A stretch of 64,000 nt of DNA from Phycisphaerales bacterium (GCA_022360095.1 JAKSDK010000487.1:1-64000), one strand, 5' to 3'; shown: positions 24,843-34,754, numbered from the stretch's first letter. Translations and numbers: made by a program. The notes: a model not told the origin generated them from the sequence alone.

Positions 24843-26591
24843 ATGGGTATTCACCAAAAGATGAAAATTATTTGGACCGAATCCCAAATGCCGAAACAAT
24901 TTTCAAGGATCACATCGTCAGACACTTCACAACTCCTCCCGACCGTCCTGCTGATGGGATTGGCGATCTTGCATGTGGTGATCACCCGGCTCTCCTGGTC
25001 CGACATCCCTCTTCAAACGGACGCCGGAATGTGGGCCTACATCGGTCGGCGCATCCTCGACGGATCGCTTCTCTACAACGAACTCTGGGAGAGCAAGCCT
25101 CCGGGAATCTACTATGTCTTTGCCGCCGTCGAGTGGCTCTTTCGGGATAACGCTGTTGTGGCGTTGCGATGTCTGGATGCCCTGTTGAGTCTTGCCGTCT
25201 TTGGCGTGACCTATCGACTGGCTCGTCGGTTCGCCTCTCCCGTAGCATCCGCAGCCGCGACGGTGCTGTTAAGCCTTGTGTTCTGCCACCGAATTCTGTC
25301 GGACTGGGGCGACAACGTCGAGAAATTCGTCGCTCTTCTTGAAATGACGGGTTGCCTGCTCTTTTTGAAGGGAATCCACCAGTCACGGGAGCCCCGTGAA
25401 CCGGCTTCAACACGCACCGTTTACCTGTTCGCCACGGGAATCTGCTGTGGTTTCGCAGGACTGTTCAAGCAAACCGGAATCCTATTTTTCGCCGTCGCCC
25501 TGTTTTGGATCGTTTGGGTCGGTCTTCGGCAAACAGAATCTCGAAGAACCCCCGCTCGAATCGGGCTCCTGATTCTCGGAGCGGCGTTTCCCTGGGCCGT
25601 TGTCGTTGGATTCCTGCTCCGTGCGGGAACGCTCACCGACTTCTGGAGTCAGGTGATTCAGTATGACCTTTTTCGAGTCGGAGGGTCAGAGGGCGAACGC
25701 TCACGTTTGTCTTCCGCAGAACACTGGTCCAACGTATGGTCGCACCTGAAACTGATCGCCATCCTGTTCATGCCTACGCTTCTGGGCATCGCCTGGATCG
25801 CCCGGGGATTGAAGCTCAAGGCTGACGCGGCAAGACGAAACTCGGCCCTGAACCTGATCGCCATGTATTGGATCGTGAGCACGCTCGTCTTCATCGTGGC
25901 CCCCTTCGGATATGGCCATTACCTTTTGCAAGCGTCGCCCGGCGCCGCAATCATCGTGGCCCATTTCCTCGACGGAGCAACGCGCCTCAAACCTGTGATT
26001 CAACCCTGGACCGTAGCGCTGACAACCAGCCTGATCCTCGGCGTATTTCCACTGGTCGATCATTTCGTGTTCACTTTGGATGCTGACAGCAGGTTTCGCA
26101 AAACCTACGCCGCCCAGCGCAAACAGATCGAAGCCCTGACGAGTGCAATCGTGCAGAACACACGAGCCGATCAAAAAGTCATGGTGTGGCCTCCGGATGC
26201 AGCAGTGTCTTACTACGCTCGTCGTCGCACGCCCTTGGAAAGCTCCAATGCCGATGTCATCTTCAAGGGCAAGGTCTATCGCCTGGCCCCTCCGATGAAA
26301 GAACTGATCGAGCGATTGAAGGCCGATCCGCCGGAGGTGATTGTTGATTGGACACCGACTCGTCTCGTGCCACCGTCAACCGAAACCGGCAACGAACCGT
26401 TATTGCTCGTAAGTCCGAAAGGGTTTTCGCTCTATGACCCGCCCTACGACCAGCATCCCGCTCCGGAGGGTAGGGCTCTGGCTCCGTTGAAACATTGGAT
26501 TCGGGAAAACTATGGCGGTCAGAAAAAAGACGGGCAAGTCATTCTCTTCTTCCGCGGCAAACAGTGGCGACCGTGGCCGGAAGTGCTGTGA
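24843..26591 (+). CDS. GT39/ArnT-like membrane glycosyltransferase
   Basis: This 582-residue polytopic protein has about eleven hydrophobic helices. After the first helix comes the family signature: QTDAGMWAYIGRRILDGS with an acidic residue in the first extracytoplasmic loop, then YNELWESKPPGIYYVFA. These match the lipid-phosphate-sugar-dependent transferases of the PMT/ArnT type, which act on the outer face of the membrane. Only one aspartate replaces the usual DE pair. The start is uncertain: ATGs at 24843, 24861 and 24888 are all possible and none has a strong ribosome-binding site. The acceptor (protein, lipid or glycan) is unknown. It is divergent from the DUF3352-like gene. Confidence 0.75.
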   Translation: MGIHQKMKIIWTESQMPKQFSRITSSDTSQLLPTVLLMGLAILHVVITRLSWSDIPLQTDAGMWAYIGRRILDGSLLYNELWESKPPGIYYVFAAVEWLFRDNAVVALRCLDALLSLAVFGVTYRLARRFASPVASAAATVLLSLVFCHRILSDWGDNVEKFVALLEMTGCLLFLKGIHQSREPREPASTRTVYLFATGICCGFAGLFKQTGILFFAVALFWIVWVGLRQTESRRTPARIGLLILGAAFPWAVVVGFLLRAGTLTDFWSQVIQYDLFRVGGSEGERSRLSSAEHWSNVWSHLKLIAILFMPTLLGIAWIARGLKLKADAARRNSALNLIAMYWIVSTLVFIVAPFGYGHYLLQASPGAAIIVAHFLDGATRLKPVIQPWTVALTTSLILGVFPLVDHFVFTLDADSRFRKTYAAQRKQIEALTSAIVQNTRADQKVMVWPPDAAVSYYARRRTPLESSNADVIFKGKVYRLAPPMKELIERLKADPPEVIVDWTPTRLVPPSTETGNEPLLLVSPKGFSLYDPPYDQHPAPEGRALAPLKHWIRENYGGQKKDGQVILFFRGKQWRPWPEVL

Positions 26592-26593
26592 AA

Positions 26594-27940
26594 TCAAGAT
26601 TCGTTCTTGGCAGGCTGATTCTCAACCGCCTGCGCTGAACCCTGGTCAGCGGCGGCTTCGAAATAAACTTCATCCATATCCGTCCGGTCATGAACATGAC
26701 GGAGCAACAGGTAATTAACGCTGCTTGCCGTATAAAAAAAGCTCACAACAAACGCTGCGACGCCCCCCCACAACAGATTGATCCATAGCTGGATCAAACG
26801 CTGGCCCCAGGAACTTGGAAAGCGAAGCTCATCGCGATCAAAAGTGCCGCTGAACGGTCTTCCGTCAAAAAAACCGGGCGCCTGCCACATGGCGTCGAGT
26901 TTGGATTCCGCCTTAACGTCTTCACCGTTGGAAACGGCGTAGGCATCCCCCCAGTTCATCGAAGACCCCATAAACAGCCCGACAGACCACAGCATGATCG
27001 TCACGAACAGTTTGACGAACGCAAGACAGACGGCGCCGTAACACGTTGCGGTCAGCGTGTAAAATACCGTCTTCCACGGGTGGTAAAAGACATAGTTGTA
27101 AGTGGCGGTCAGCGCGTCGATGGCATCCACGTCATCCGCGGCGATCGCGGGGCTGATCAACGGCGCACTGCCCAGACCACCGATCAAGACACAAGCAACG
27201 ACAAAACCACCCAGCAAAGCCAAAAAGAACAGGACTCCGACAATCAGCTCCCCCACCGCCGGAATCGCCCCGATGATTCCAAGAATCCATAAGCATAAGG
27301 CCACAAAAAAAATGAACAGCAAGGGCACAACCGGCGCGGCCGCGAAGTTCCAGAACCGAGGCGTCACATAAGCGGCCGCCTCGGACGGACTGATCTTCTC
27401 GTCGCGACTCACATCCAGCACCGCAACCCGGCTAACCAGACCGCCGAAGAAACCCCAGATCAGAATAAACAGCAGGAAAAAGAAAACGGCATACCACGTG
27501 TGCATGGACAGGAGCCAGACGATACCGAGAAAGCCGAATCCGACGTCTCGCACAAGGTTTCCCGGGCTCACGTGGGTGACGGAGGCCGTCATGCGATTGA
27601 CGGTGACCTTCGCGTGGTGCTCAAGAAGGACAAAGACTCCGACGCGTTTCACGTCTTCCGATTCGCTGTCCGCGATCCATTTTTCCGTGACCGCCGCGGC
27701 GTTGGGGCCGGCATGCATAAAATAGTCAAGCTCATGCTGTCCGAGGATAACGGCAGCCTGGCTCGAGGATGACCAGATAAGGTCCAGGCCGTGGCCGGCG
27801 AAATAGGTGAGAAAAACTCCCAGAAATGCCGGCAGGAGCGTCGCCAACCGGATGGCCACACGGAACGAACGGAAGATGCGCAGGAAGCCACAGCACTCCG
27901 ACCAATTGATTCGACGCAATTCGTCCGTCGTTTCCGACAT
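26594..27940 (-). CDS. Polytopic membrane protein of unknown function
   Basis: The 448-residue product has about six to seven hydrophobic helices: one near residue 35, a pair near 140-180, a pair near 205-265 and others near 300-330 and 415. A soluble extracytoplasmic loop of about 85 residues follows the first helix. The C terminus is short, acidic and polar. I do not recognise the family; the spacing (long loop, helix pairs, amphipathic linker DVSRDEKISPSEAA) is reminiscent of uncharacterised planctomycete membrane proteins. AAGGAG precedes the ATG. Its stop lies two bases past the stop of the glycosyltransferase, so the pair is convergent with no room for a terminator. Confidence 0.7.
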   Translation of the reverse strand: MSETTDELRRINWSECCGFLRIFRSFRVAIRLATLLPAFLGVFLTYFAGHGLDLIWSSSSQAAVILGQHELDYFMHAGPNAAAVTEKWIADSESEDVKRVGVFVLLEHHAKVTVNRMTASVTHVSPGNLVRDVGFGFLGIVWLLSMHTWYAVFFFLLFILIWGFFGGLVSRVAVLDVSRDEKISPSEAAAYVTPRFWNFAAAPVVPLLFIFFVALCLWILGIIGAIPAVGELIVGVLFFLALLGGFVVACVLIGGLGSAPLISPAIAADDVDAIDALTATYNYVFYHPWKTVFYTLTATCYGAVCLAFVKLFVTIMLWSVGLFMGSSMNWGDAYAVSNGEDVKAESKLDAMWQAPGFFDGRPFSGTFDRDELRFPSSWGQRLIQLWINLLWGGVAAFVVSFFYTASSVNYLLLRHVHDRTDMDEVYFEAAADQGSAQAVENQPAKNES

Positions 27941-28073
27941 TGCCCGACTCCTTTCATCAAGTCAATCGGCGGCATTATAAGAGGCAGCCTTCGACCGGCA
28001 AGTATCGGTTCAGCGGCGCAGGCACACGCCCGTTTCGAGAGCGAACCTGTGAAGAAGATGCTAAAATGAACGG

Positions 28074-29921
28074 ATGAATCGCAAGCAACCTGAATCAATG
28101 CCCGGCGGAATGATCCATACCTATCGCCGTTATGATCCTCAACAATTCCCGATGCCGGCCTCGGCTCCCCCCGATCTGGTGACGCCTGCGTTCGATTACA
28201 TGATGGCTTACGGCACGCTTGAAAATCTGACGCCTGAGCAACTTGCCGAGGCGATTGAGATCGATCCGTCGCAAATACAGGGACTGGGGCCGAGCCTCAC
28301 GTCCATGCTGGCAAAGCTGGAGGAACGGAAGCAACGAATCCTCCAGACGTACGAGGTCGCGTCAGTGCAACGACAGGCGGACCAAATCTTCCGTCGCGCT
28401 GCGGAAAAAACGGAACCGCCGCGTAATCTGCGGACACCCTTTCTGCGGGCGGTCCGGGAGGAACAGATCATCGATTTCGAGCGGATGTGGTATGCCTTGG
28501 ATCAACGAAGCGATTTTGCCCGACAGCTTGTGTCGATGATGGACCATCTTGGCAACAAATACCAGGTCGAGGAGCTGGCGACGAAATATGACTTCACGGG
28601 GCGTAGGGAGATGGACGTCCCCAAGGCCCTGGAGCTCAAAGAGGAGCTCGAGACAATCGACCGACTCATCGAGCAACTCAAAGAGGCCGCGAAGAACGCC
28701 AAGGTTTACTTGATCAACCTTGACGAACTGGCGCGCTTCGCAGACCGGGACCAGATCGAAGGGCTTGAACGGCTGCAACGACAAGTGCAGGACTTGCTTC
28801 GGCATCTGGCCGAGGAACAGGGACTCCGCCAGGAAGGCAGTCGCTTCACGCTGACACCGAAGGCGTTCAAGATTTTCCAATCGAAACTGCTCGACCAGAT
28901 TTTTTCCGACTTGCAGGCCGCCAAGACCGGACGCCATCAGGTGGATATCACGGGCGACGGCGCGGTCGAGATGCAGCGCACAAAGCCGTATGAGTTCGGC
29001 GACTCGCTGGCCAACATGGACGTCGGCACGTCGTTGATCAACGCGATGATCCGGGAAGGGACTTCGAAACGTCAAAAAGTCAAAACGTCAAAAAGTCAAA
29101 AAGTCGAAGCGTCAAAAAGTCAAAACGTCGAAGCGTCAAAAAGTCAAAACGTCGAAGCGTCAAAAAGTCAAAACGTCGAAACGTCAAAAAGTCAAAACGT
29201 TGAAGCGTCGGGGGTTCGGTTGTTGCCGGAGGATATTGAAATCCATACCACCCGCAATACGCCCAAGTGCGCCACTGTCGTTTGTATGGACATGAGTGGC
29301 TCAATGCGCTGGAACGGGCAGTACATTAACGTCAAGCGGATGGCGATGGCCCTGCACGGACTGATTCGCACCGAGTATCCGGGCGACTTTGTGGATTTCG
29401 TTGAGATCTGTTCACTCCCGAAACGGCGAAACATTGCCGAAATCCCGGAGCTGCTTCCGAAGCCGGTCACGATTCACGACTCGGTCGTACGACTTAAGGC
29501 CGACATGAGCGACGAAAACATCACCGAATACGACGTTCATCCACATTTCACGAACATCCAGCACGGACTCGCGCTCGCACGCCAGCTCCTGCAAATTCAG
29601 GACACGCCCAATCGTCAAATCATTCTTATTACCGACGGCCTCCCCACAGCTCATTTTGAGGATCACTGGCTCTTCCTGCTCTATCCGCCCGACCGGCGGA
29701 CGGAACACTTCACTTTGCGGGAAGGACTCCGCTGCCGACAACAAGGAATCACGATCAACATCTTCCTTCTCTCAACTTGGGCCCAGACCGAGGAGGACGT
29801 CCAGTTCGCGTACAGGCTGGCTGAGAACACCACGGGTCGAGTTTTCTTCGTGGGAGGTCGGGAATTGGACCGCTTCGTCGTTTGGGACTATTTGAAACGG
29901 CGTCGGTTCATTCTGGGCTAA
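28074..29921 (+). CDS. VWA-domain protein with helical N-half and tandem-repeat linker
   Basis: The 615-residue protein has three parts. Residues 1-325 are helical and charged. Residues 330-380 are a linker of about five copies of an eight-residue unit, KSQNVEAS, encoded by a 24-bp tandem repeat. Residues 395-615 are a von Willebrand A domain with the MIDAS motif DMSGSM near 406, a conserved ITDGLPT near 525 and a C-terminal WDYLKRRRF. The layout matches uncharacterised cytoplasmic VWA proteins (COG4867-like) that usually work with a MoxR or magnesium-chelatase-type AAA ATPase. No such ATPase is adjacent; the AAA gene at the window's right edge belongs to another family. The start ATG lacks a clear ribosome-binding site. 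Confidence 0.8.
   Translation: MNRKQPESMPGGMIHTYRRYDPQQFPMPASAPPDLVTPAFDYMMAYGTLENLTPEQLAEAIEIDPSQIQGLGPSLTSMLAKLEERKQRILQTYEVASVQRQADQIFRRAAEKTEPPRNLRTPFLRAVREEQIIDFERMWYALDQRSDFARQLVSMMDHLGNKYQVEELATKYDFTGRREMDVPKALELKEELETIDRLIEQLKEAAKNAKVYLINLDELARFADRDQIEGLERLQRQVQDLLRHLAEEQGLRQEGSRFTLTPKAFKIFQSKLLDQIFSDLQAAKTGRHQVDITGDGAVEMQRTKPYEFGDSLANMDVGTSLINAMIREGTSKRQKVKTSKSQKVEASKSQNVEASKSQNVEASKSQNVETSKSQNVEASGVRLLPEDIEIHTTRNTPKCATVVCMDMSGSMRWNGQYINVKRMAMALHGLIRTEYPGDFVDFVEICSLPKRRNIAEIPELLPKPVTIHDSVVRLKADMSDENITEYDVHPHFTNIQHGLALARQLLQIQDTPNRQIILITDGLPTAHFEDHWLFLLYPPDRRTEHFTLREGLRCRQQGITINIFLLSTWAQTEEDVQFAYRLAENTTGRVFFVGGRELDRFVVWDYLKRRRFILG
29063..29210 (+). repeat. 24-bp in-frame tandem repeat inside the VWA gene
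   Basis: About five to six copies of a 24-bp unit made of alternating GTCAAAAAGTC and GTCGAAGC-type blocks, AT-rich against a GC-rich gene. Because the unit is a multiple of three the frame is kept and copy-number change would only lengthen or shorten the linker. Confidence 0.9.
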
Positions 29922-30063
29922 TCCACCACGGCAACCGGCTTTGTGGAGGCAGATTCTCGGTCCAAAAGGGGGAATTCCGCGTTGATTTCCCACAAACGAT
30001 GGCGTGATATTGTCTGGGGAATAAATTCAGTCTGAGTACGATAATACATTACGGGACGGCCGG

Positions 30064-30091
30064 TTGGCGGGGTTGCATTCGGGTGTATAAA
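30064..30091 (+). promoter_or_regulatory. Possible sigma-70 promoter of the S8 protease gene
   Basis: TTGGCG and TATAAA are separated by 16 bases and lie just upstream of AGGAGGT and the ATG at 30109. The implied leader would be very short. Confidence 0.3.
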
Positions 30092-30108
30092 GTGGGTCAG
30101 GAGGTACG

Positions 30109-33100
30109 ATGAGAGGCAGAGGGTTGTTCTTCGAGTTCATTCTAATCGTGGCCGTTTCGGGGGCCGCGGCCGGCGGTCCGCCCGAGCAGCAGCTGCTGCC
30201 TGCGCGCCTCGAGGATGGCAAGCTCTATTTGACCACCGGCATCATTGACACAACCCAGTTGCCACAACTCTCCGACTTTCATCCCATCGCCCCGGATGCC
30301 GACGCGACCTTCGTCGTTCAACTGGACGGCCCAATGAGACCGGAGTGGCGAGCCGCGCTGACGGCCACCGGAGCAGCCCTGGGAGGATACCTGCCGAAGA
30401 ACGCCTTTATGATCGAAGCGAATTCCGCGGAAGCGACGGCGGTCACGGCACTCCCTTTCGTGACATGGTTGGGAGAGTTTCAAAATGACTGGAAACTCGA
30501 TCCGCACATCGGCCAACGCCTGTACGAAACGGAAGAACGAATAGCGACCGCGAGCCAGGGCAAGGTGGCCTTGAGCATCACGCTCTTTCCAGGACGTCAG
30601 CCTGAGAGCGCGATCAACGACATCTCGGCCATCCCCAACGCGGTGGTTCACGGTTCTGCGCCTTTGGCGCATCACGAAATCGTCTATGCCACCCTGCTTC
30701 TGACGGATGTGGTCAAGCTGGCTGAGATTGAGGACGTGCAGTATGTCGAGGAAAGCCCGGAGCTGAAACTCCGAAACAACACGACCCGATGGATCGTCCA
30801 AAGCAACATGATGAACGTCACCCCGCTGTACCTCAACGGCCTAAGGGGCGAAGGCCAGATCGTCGGAATCATGGACGGAAAAGTCGATGTGAACCATTGC
30901 TCTTTCAGCGACGTGAATCCGATCGGACCGATGCATCGCAAAATTCAGGCTTACAACACCTCGCCGGGAGCAGAATCCCACGGCACGCATGTTGCCGGCA
31001 CCTGTGTCGGTGATTCGGGAGTTTTTGATGACCGTCGCGGCGTCGCCTACTTAGGACGGATGGTTTTCCATGACGTTCCCTTCCCTTTTATTGAAAGCGA
31101 GATGCGAAACCGGTTGCAGACGCACCATGACCAGGGCGCGCGCATTCACACAAATAGTTGGGGGGACGACGACACCACGGCGTACAACGGCCTGACTCGG
31201 GCCATCGATTCCTATTCGCATGACCATGAAGACGGCCTTGTCCTGTTCGCCGTCACCAACGGACCCGCACTGCGGAATCCCGAAAATGCAAAGAACGCCT
31301 TGGCCGTCGCGGCATCGGAAGACGCGCCGACGCAACACAACCATTGCTCGGGAGGAATCGGCCCCACAACGGACGGGCGCCGCAAGCCGGAGGTCTATGC
31401 CCCGGGTTGCAACACGATCTCCGCCAGGAACAACACAACCTGTGACACGCGCCCGTCCACAGGAACCTCGATGGCTTGTCCCGCGGTCGCGGGGATTGGC
31501 ATGCTGATTCGCCAGTATTTCATGAATGGATATTACCCGAACGGCGCGCCGCATCCGTCTGCCCTCTTCACCAATCCCAGCGGCGCCCTGATCAAGGCCG
31601 CCATCATAAATTCAGCCGTGGATATGACGGGCATCGCCGGCTATCCCAGTAACCTGGAAGGCTGGGGGCGCGTGCTGGCGGATAACGTCTTGTTTTTCCC
31701 CGGCAAGAGCCGCAAGCTCCTCGTGCTCGGCGACCAACGAAACGTCGATGGGCTTTCCACCGGAATGTTTGATGACTACATCATCAACGTCTTGACCAAC
31801 AATGAAAAGCTGAAGGTGACCCTTGTCTGGACGGATCCACCGGCGACGCTGCCCGCCAGCTTTGCGGCGGTCAACGACCTTGATCTCGAAGTCACGGCAC
31901 CCAACCCGAACCCGACCCTTTATCGCGGAAATTTCTTCCTCGGCGGCGTCTCCGCACCCAGCGGAGTCAAAGACGACCGGAACAATGTGGAGCAAGTCCA
32001 TATTGACGTGCCTCAGCCCGGGAAATGGACCATCCGCGTCAGGGGCGCTGCCGTGAACCAAGGGCATCAGGGCTACGCACTGCTCGTGACGGGAGACTTG
32101 GAAACCATTCAACAGGATTGCAACGGCAACGAGATTCCTGATGATTGCGAAATCGACTGCGGTGTGCCCGGCGGCAAGTGTGACGTGCCCGGGTGTGGGA
32201 CCGCGGAGGATTGCAACAGCAACCTGATCCCTGATGCGTGCGAACCTGCCGACGATTGCAACAACAACGGCGAACCCGACATCTGTGACCTTGCCACAGG
32301 ATTCAGCCCGGATTGCAATAGCAACAAGATTCCCGACGAGTGTGAGGTCCCGCCGCTCGGTGGCGGAGAGGACTGCAATTTCAATCTCGTGCCTGACGAA
32401 TGTGAGCCCGACGACGATTGCAACAATAACCTGATCGTGGATATCTGCGAGATTGCCGCCGGCGTCAGTCCGGATTGCAACCGCAACAACATTCCGGACA
32501 GCTGCGAACTCACGGCCTTTTCGATCGAGCTGTTCGCCGACTTCGAGGGCCCGTTTCCTCCCCCGGGCTGGTCGGCCACAGGCCTCTGGCACGACACGAA
32601 CGAGTGCCCACGCAGCGCCGTATGCGCCCCAAATCAGGCCAGATGGGCCTACTACGGCGTCGATCAGGACATTCCCAGCGGCTGCCATTTCAACGTCGGA
32701 CCGAACAGCGGCGTCTTGACGGCGCCTCCGATCACCATCCCCCCGGACGTGACAAACGTGACGATGACCTATTGTTCCGCCTACGCCGGTGAGTCGGGCA
32801 ACTCCAACGGAAACCCCAACCTTGATTTCGACTGGGCCTGGGTTGCGGTGAATGGCGTGGAAGAGGATGACGTCAGCCTTGACGGAGACTTCGCCAATTG
32901 GCAAACCAGAACGGTGGACCTCTCCGCCTACATTGGGCAGGTCATCACGATCACCTGGAACTTCGATTCGATTGACGGGATGCACAATAACGAGCTGGGT
33001 TGGCAAATCGACCTGGTCAAGGTCAGGTTTGAGATCGCGGGCGGTCTGGATTGCAACGACAACGGCGTACCGGACGACTGTGACATCGCCCTGAGCAACA

Positions 33101-33411
33101 GCTCCGACTGCAACGGGAACCAAGTACCCGATGAATGTGAGAGCATCCCGTTCGGAGGACAATCCTGTTGCGATCTGGCGGGTGATCTCAGCAAAGACAT
33201 GGTTGTCAATGGGGCGGACCTTCAACTTTTCGTTTCGTGCCTCATCGCCGGTGACGCCACGGCCGTCGGCTGCGAGTGCGCCGACATGGATAGCAGCGGC
33301 GATTTTGACATGAACGATGTTTCGGCGTTCGTGGATTGCCTGCTCGGACTGAGTTGTCCCTCTCCTCCCCAGCTCATTCAGGTCCATTCTTCATCGCCGA
33401 TTGGCCTATAA
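30109..33411 (+). CDS. Large secreted S8 protease with DCNxNxIPDxCE and dockerin-like repeats
   Basis: The 1100-residue product has a signal peptide, a propeptide-like N-terminal region, then a subtilisin domain with Asp in VGIMDGKVDVNH (about 258), His in SHGTHVAGTCVG (about 292) and Ser in GTSMACPAVAG (about 452). The Asp motif reads DGK where most have DTG or DSG. A P-domain-like or jelly-roll segment follows (to about 660), then seven DCN.N.IPD.CE units (about 667-800) similar to calcium-binding thrombospondin type 3 repeats, a lectin-like beta-sandwich, two more such units and a C-terminal dockerin-like pair (GDLSKDMVVNGADLQLF; ADMDSSGDFDMNDVSAF). It is probably attached to the cell surface or to a matrix. 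AGGAGGT precedes the ATG. Confidence 0.87.
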   Translation: MRGRGLFFEFILIVAVSGAAAGGPPEQQLLPARLEDGKLYLTTGIIDTTQLPQLSDFHPIAPDADATFVVQLDGPMRPEWRAALTATGAALGGYLPKNAFMIEANSAEATAVTALPFVTWLGEFQNDWKLDPHIGQRLYETEERIATASQGKVALSITLFPGRQPESAINDISAIPNAVVHGSAPLAHHEIVYATLLLTDVVKLAEIEDVQYVEESPELKLRNNTTRWIVQSNMMNVTPLYLNGLRGEGQIVGIMDGKVDVNHCSFSDVNPIGPMHRKIQAYNTSPGAESHGTHVAGTCVGDSGVFDDRRGVAYLGRMVFHDVPFPFIESEMRNRLQTHHDQGARIHTNSWGDDDTTAYNGLTRAIDSYSHDHEDGLVLFAVTNGPALRNPENAKNALAVAASEDAPTQHNHCSGGIGPTTDGRRKPEVYAPGCNTISARNNTTCDTRPSTGTSMACPAVAGIGMLIRQYFMNGYYPNGAPHPSALFTNPSGALIKAAIINSAVDMTGIAGYPSNLEGWGRVLADNVLFFPGKSRKLLVLGDQRNVDGLSTGMFDDYIINVLTNNEKLKVTLVWTDPPATLPASFAAVNDLDLEVTAPNPNPTLYRGNFFLGGVSAPSGVKDDRNNVEQVHIDVPQPGKWTIRVRGAAVNQGHQGYALLVTGDLETIQQDCNGNEIPDDCEIDCGVPGGKCDVPGCGTAEDCNSNLIPDACEPADDCNNNGEPDICDLATGFSPDCNSNKIPDECEVPPLGGGEDCNFNLVPDECEPDDDCNNNLIVDICEIAAGVSPDCNRNNIPDSCELTAFSIELFADFEGPFPPPGWSATGLWHDTNECPRSAVCAPNQARWAYYGVDQDIPSGCHFNVGPNSGVLTAPPITIPPDVTNVTMTYCSAYAGESGNSNGNPNLDFDWAWVAVNGVEEDDVSLDGDFANWQTRTVDLSAYIGQVITITWNFDSIDGMHNNELGWQIDLVKVRFEIAGGLDCNDNGVPDDCDIALSNSSDCNGNQVPDECESIPFGGQSCCDLAGDLSKDMVVNGADLQLFVSCLIAGDATAVGCECADMDSSGDFDMNDVSAFVDCLLGLSCPSPPQLIQVHSSSPIGL

Positions 33412-33533
33412 TATCGAAGGGCGATTCTCCTGCGAATCCGCAAATTCGATTGACTTCGACGGGATCTCTCCCATAGTGTTAGAAAGCCCACCTTGCGGTT
33501 TCCAGCCGTTTCTTAACAATACGGAACAAGACG

Positions 33534-34067
33534 ATGGCTAGACCCGCAGAATTGGACTCCAACGCTGTTGTTGCCAAATCGCGCGTGAGGCTCTTGGGCC
33601 CACGCATCGCGGTCGGTACGAATACGCGCGTGGCCTGGGCAGGCGTGGCCCTGGCATGCCTGGCAGTGTTGGGCGTGGCCGCCGTCCTGACACCGGACCC
33701 ACGAGGACATGGGACACACGAAGGACTGGGCAAACTCTTCGGAACAAGGGCCATGCCGCCGTGCAGTTGGCCGTTGATCACAGGTCTGCCTTGTCCGACC
33801 TGCGGAATGACAACGTCGTTTTCAAACGTGGTCCGCGGCCGCCTGGTGACGGCCTTTGTCGCGCAGCCCGCCGGGATGGTCCTCTGCCTCGCGACCATCG
33901 GGATGCTGTTCTACTCGCTGTACGTGGCGCTGACGGGCTGGAAAATCTGGGTGCATTGGGATCGCGTCAGTGTCAGGTTGATGCTGGGGCTGGGTCTGTT
34001 GATCATGGGCGGGTGGGCGTTCAAGCTTGCCTACGGACTGTTGAACGGTTCGCTACCGGCGAATTGA
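33534..34067 (+). CDS. DUF2752 membrane protein
   Basis: The 177-residue product has three predicted membrane helices. Between the first two lies the DUF2752 signature CSWPLITGLPCPTCGMTTSF, with two invariant-looking cysteines and CGMT. The function of the family is unknown; the CPxCG motif suggests metal binding or redox. The N-terminal 45 residues are polar and absent from most relatives. A perfect TATAAT at 33407-33412, overlapping the stop of the protease gene, could be its -10 box, but the -35 is poor. Two small lipoprotein genes and a glycosyltransferase follow on the same strand with tight spacing. Confidence 0.75.
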   Translation: MARPAELDSNAVVAKSRVRLLGPRIAVGTNTRVAWAGVALACLAVLGVAAVLTPDPRGHGTHEGLGKLFGTRAMPPCSWPLITGLPCPTCGMTTSFSNVVRGRLVTAFVAQPAGMVLCLATIGMLFYSLYVALTGWKIWVHWDRVSVRLMLGLGLLIMGGWAFKLAYGLLNGSLPAN

Positions 34068-34082
34068 GGAGTAGAAAAACAG

Positions 34083-34754
34083 ATGGCATTCAGACGATCC
34101 ATGCCGATTGAGAGGGTTCTTTACGGCCTTGGCTCCCTTTTGGTTTTCATCGCCGCAGCAGGCGGTTGCGTCGGCGCCTACTTCCTGACCGACCCCGAAA
34201 AGAGCGAGACCATCGAGGCTGAGTACGGCAACATCCGTGACGGGACCGTCGCCGTGGTCGTTTGGGCAGATCAGCCGATCGTCGACGAATATCCGCAGGC
34301 CCGTTACCAGGTATGTCGCAGCGTCACGCACCATATGAAAAAGAACCTGAAAGCCGCCAACTTCGTTTCCGCACGGGAGATACGTGAATTTCAAACGAAT
34401 TCCAGTGCAGATTGGGAAAACATGAGTCCCAACGAGATTGGTCAGGAGCTGGATTGCGACTTCGTGTTGCGGCTGGAACTGCTGGAATTCACACCACGAG
34501 CCAGCGACACGCGCCAGTTGCACAAGGCGCGGATCGAGGCCACGATGAATCTGTTCGAGTGCGGGACCCACAATCGACTGGACCCCGCGTTTGACAGTGA
34601 AGTACGGATCACCTATCCACCGAAGCGTCTCCATGGCGCGCAGAACACAAACGAGGCCGACCTTTTACATCAGGCGGTCGAGTATTTTTCGGAGGTCGCG
34701 GCGAGGAAGTTTTATGCCCACGAAATCAAGCTACAAGACAAACCGTTTCGTTAG
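34083..34754 (+). CDS. Lipoprotein of unknown function, first of a paralogous pair
   Basis: The 223-residue protein opens with a basic N terminus and a hydrophobic stretch ending in AAAGGC, a plausible lipobox near residue 30. The mature part is an alpha/beta domain with VAVVVWADQPIVDEYP and, near residue 118, MSPNEIGQELDCDFVLRLEL. That last segment closely parallels MSIREIGEKLGADQVLYIRV in the next gene, so the two are paralogues. The pattern (strand, NxxxIGxxLxxDxVL, strand) resembles lipoproteins such as LpoB or CsgG relatives, but I cannot assign one. It has GAGGAG upstream and overlaps the next gene by 41 bp. Confidence 0.7.
   Translation: MAFRRSMPIERVLYGLGSLLVFIAAAGGCVGAYFLTDPEKSETIEAEYGNIRDGTVAVVVWADQPIVDEYPQARYQVCRSVTHHMKKNLKAANFVSAREIREFQTNSSADWENMSPNEIGQELDCDFVLRLELLEFTPRASDTRQLHKARIEATMNLFECGTHNRLDPAFDSEVRITYPPKRLHGAQNTNEADLLHQAVEYFSEVAARKFYAHEIKLQDKPFR

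Noticed and set aside
29063..29210. Possible CRISPR array
   Set aside because: The units are direct tandem repeats of 24 bp with no spacers, lie inside an open frame and have no cas genes nearby.
31612..33387. A 591-residue open frame on the minus strand inside the S8 protease gene
   Set aside because: It is the mirror of a strongly supported plus-strand gene with signal peptide, catalytic triad and repeats. The frame shows no domain and is explained by the GC-rich codon pattern of that gene.
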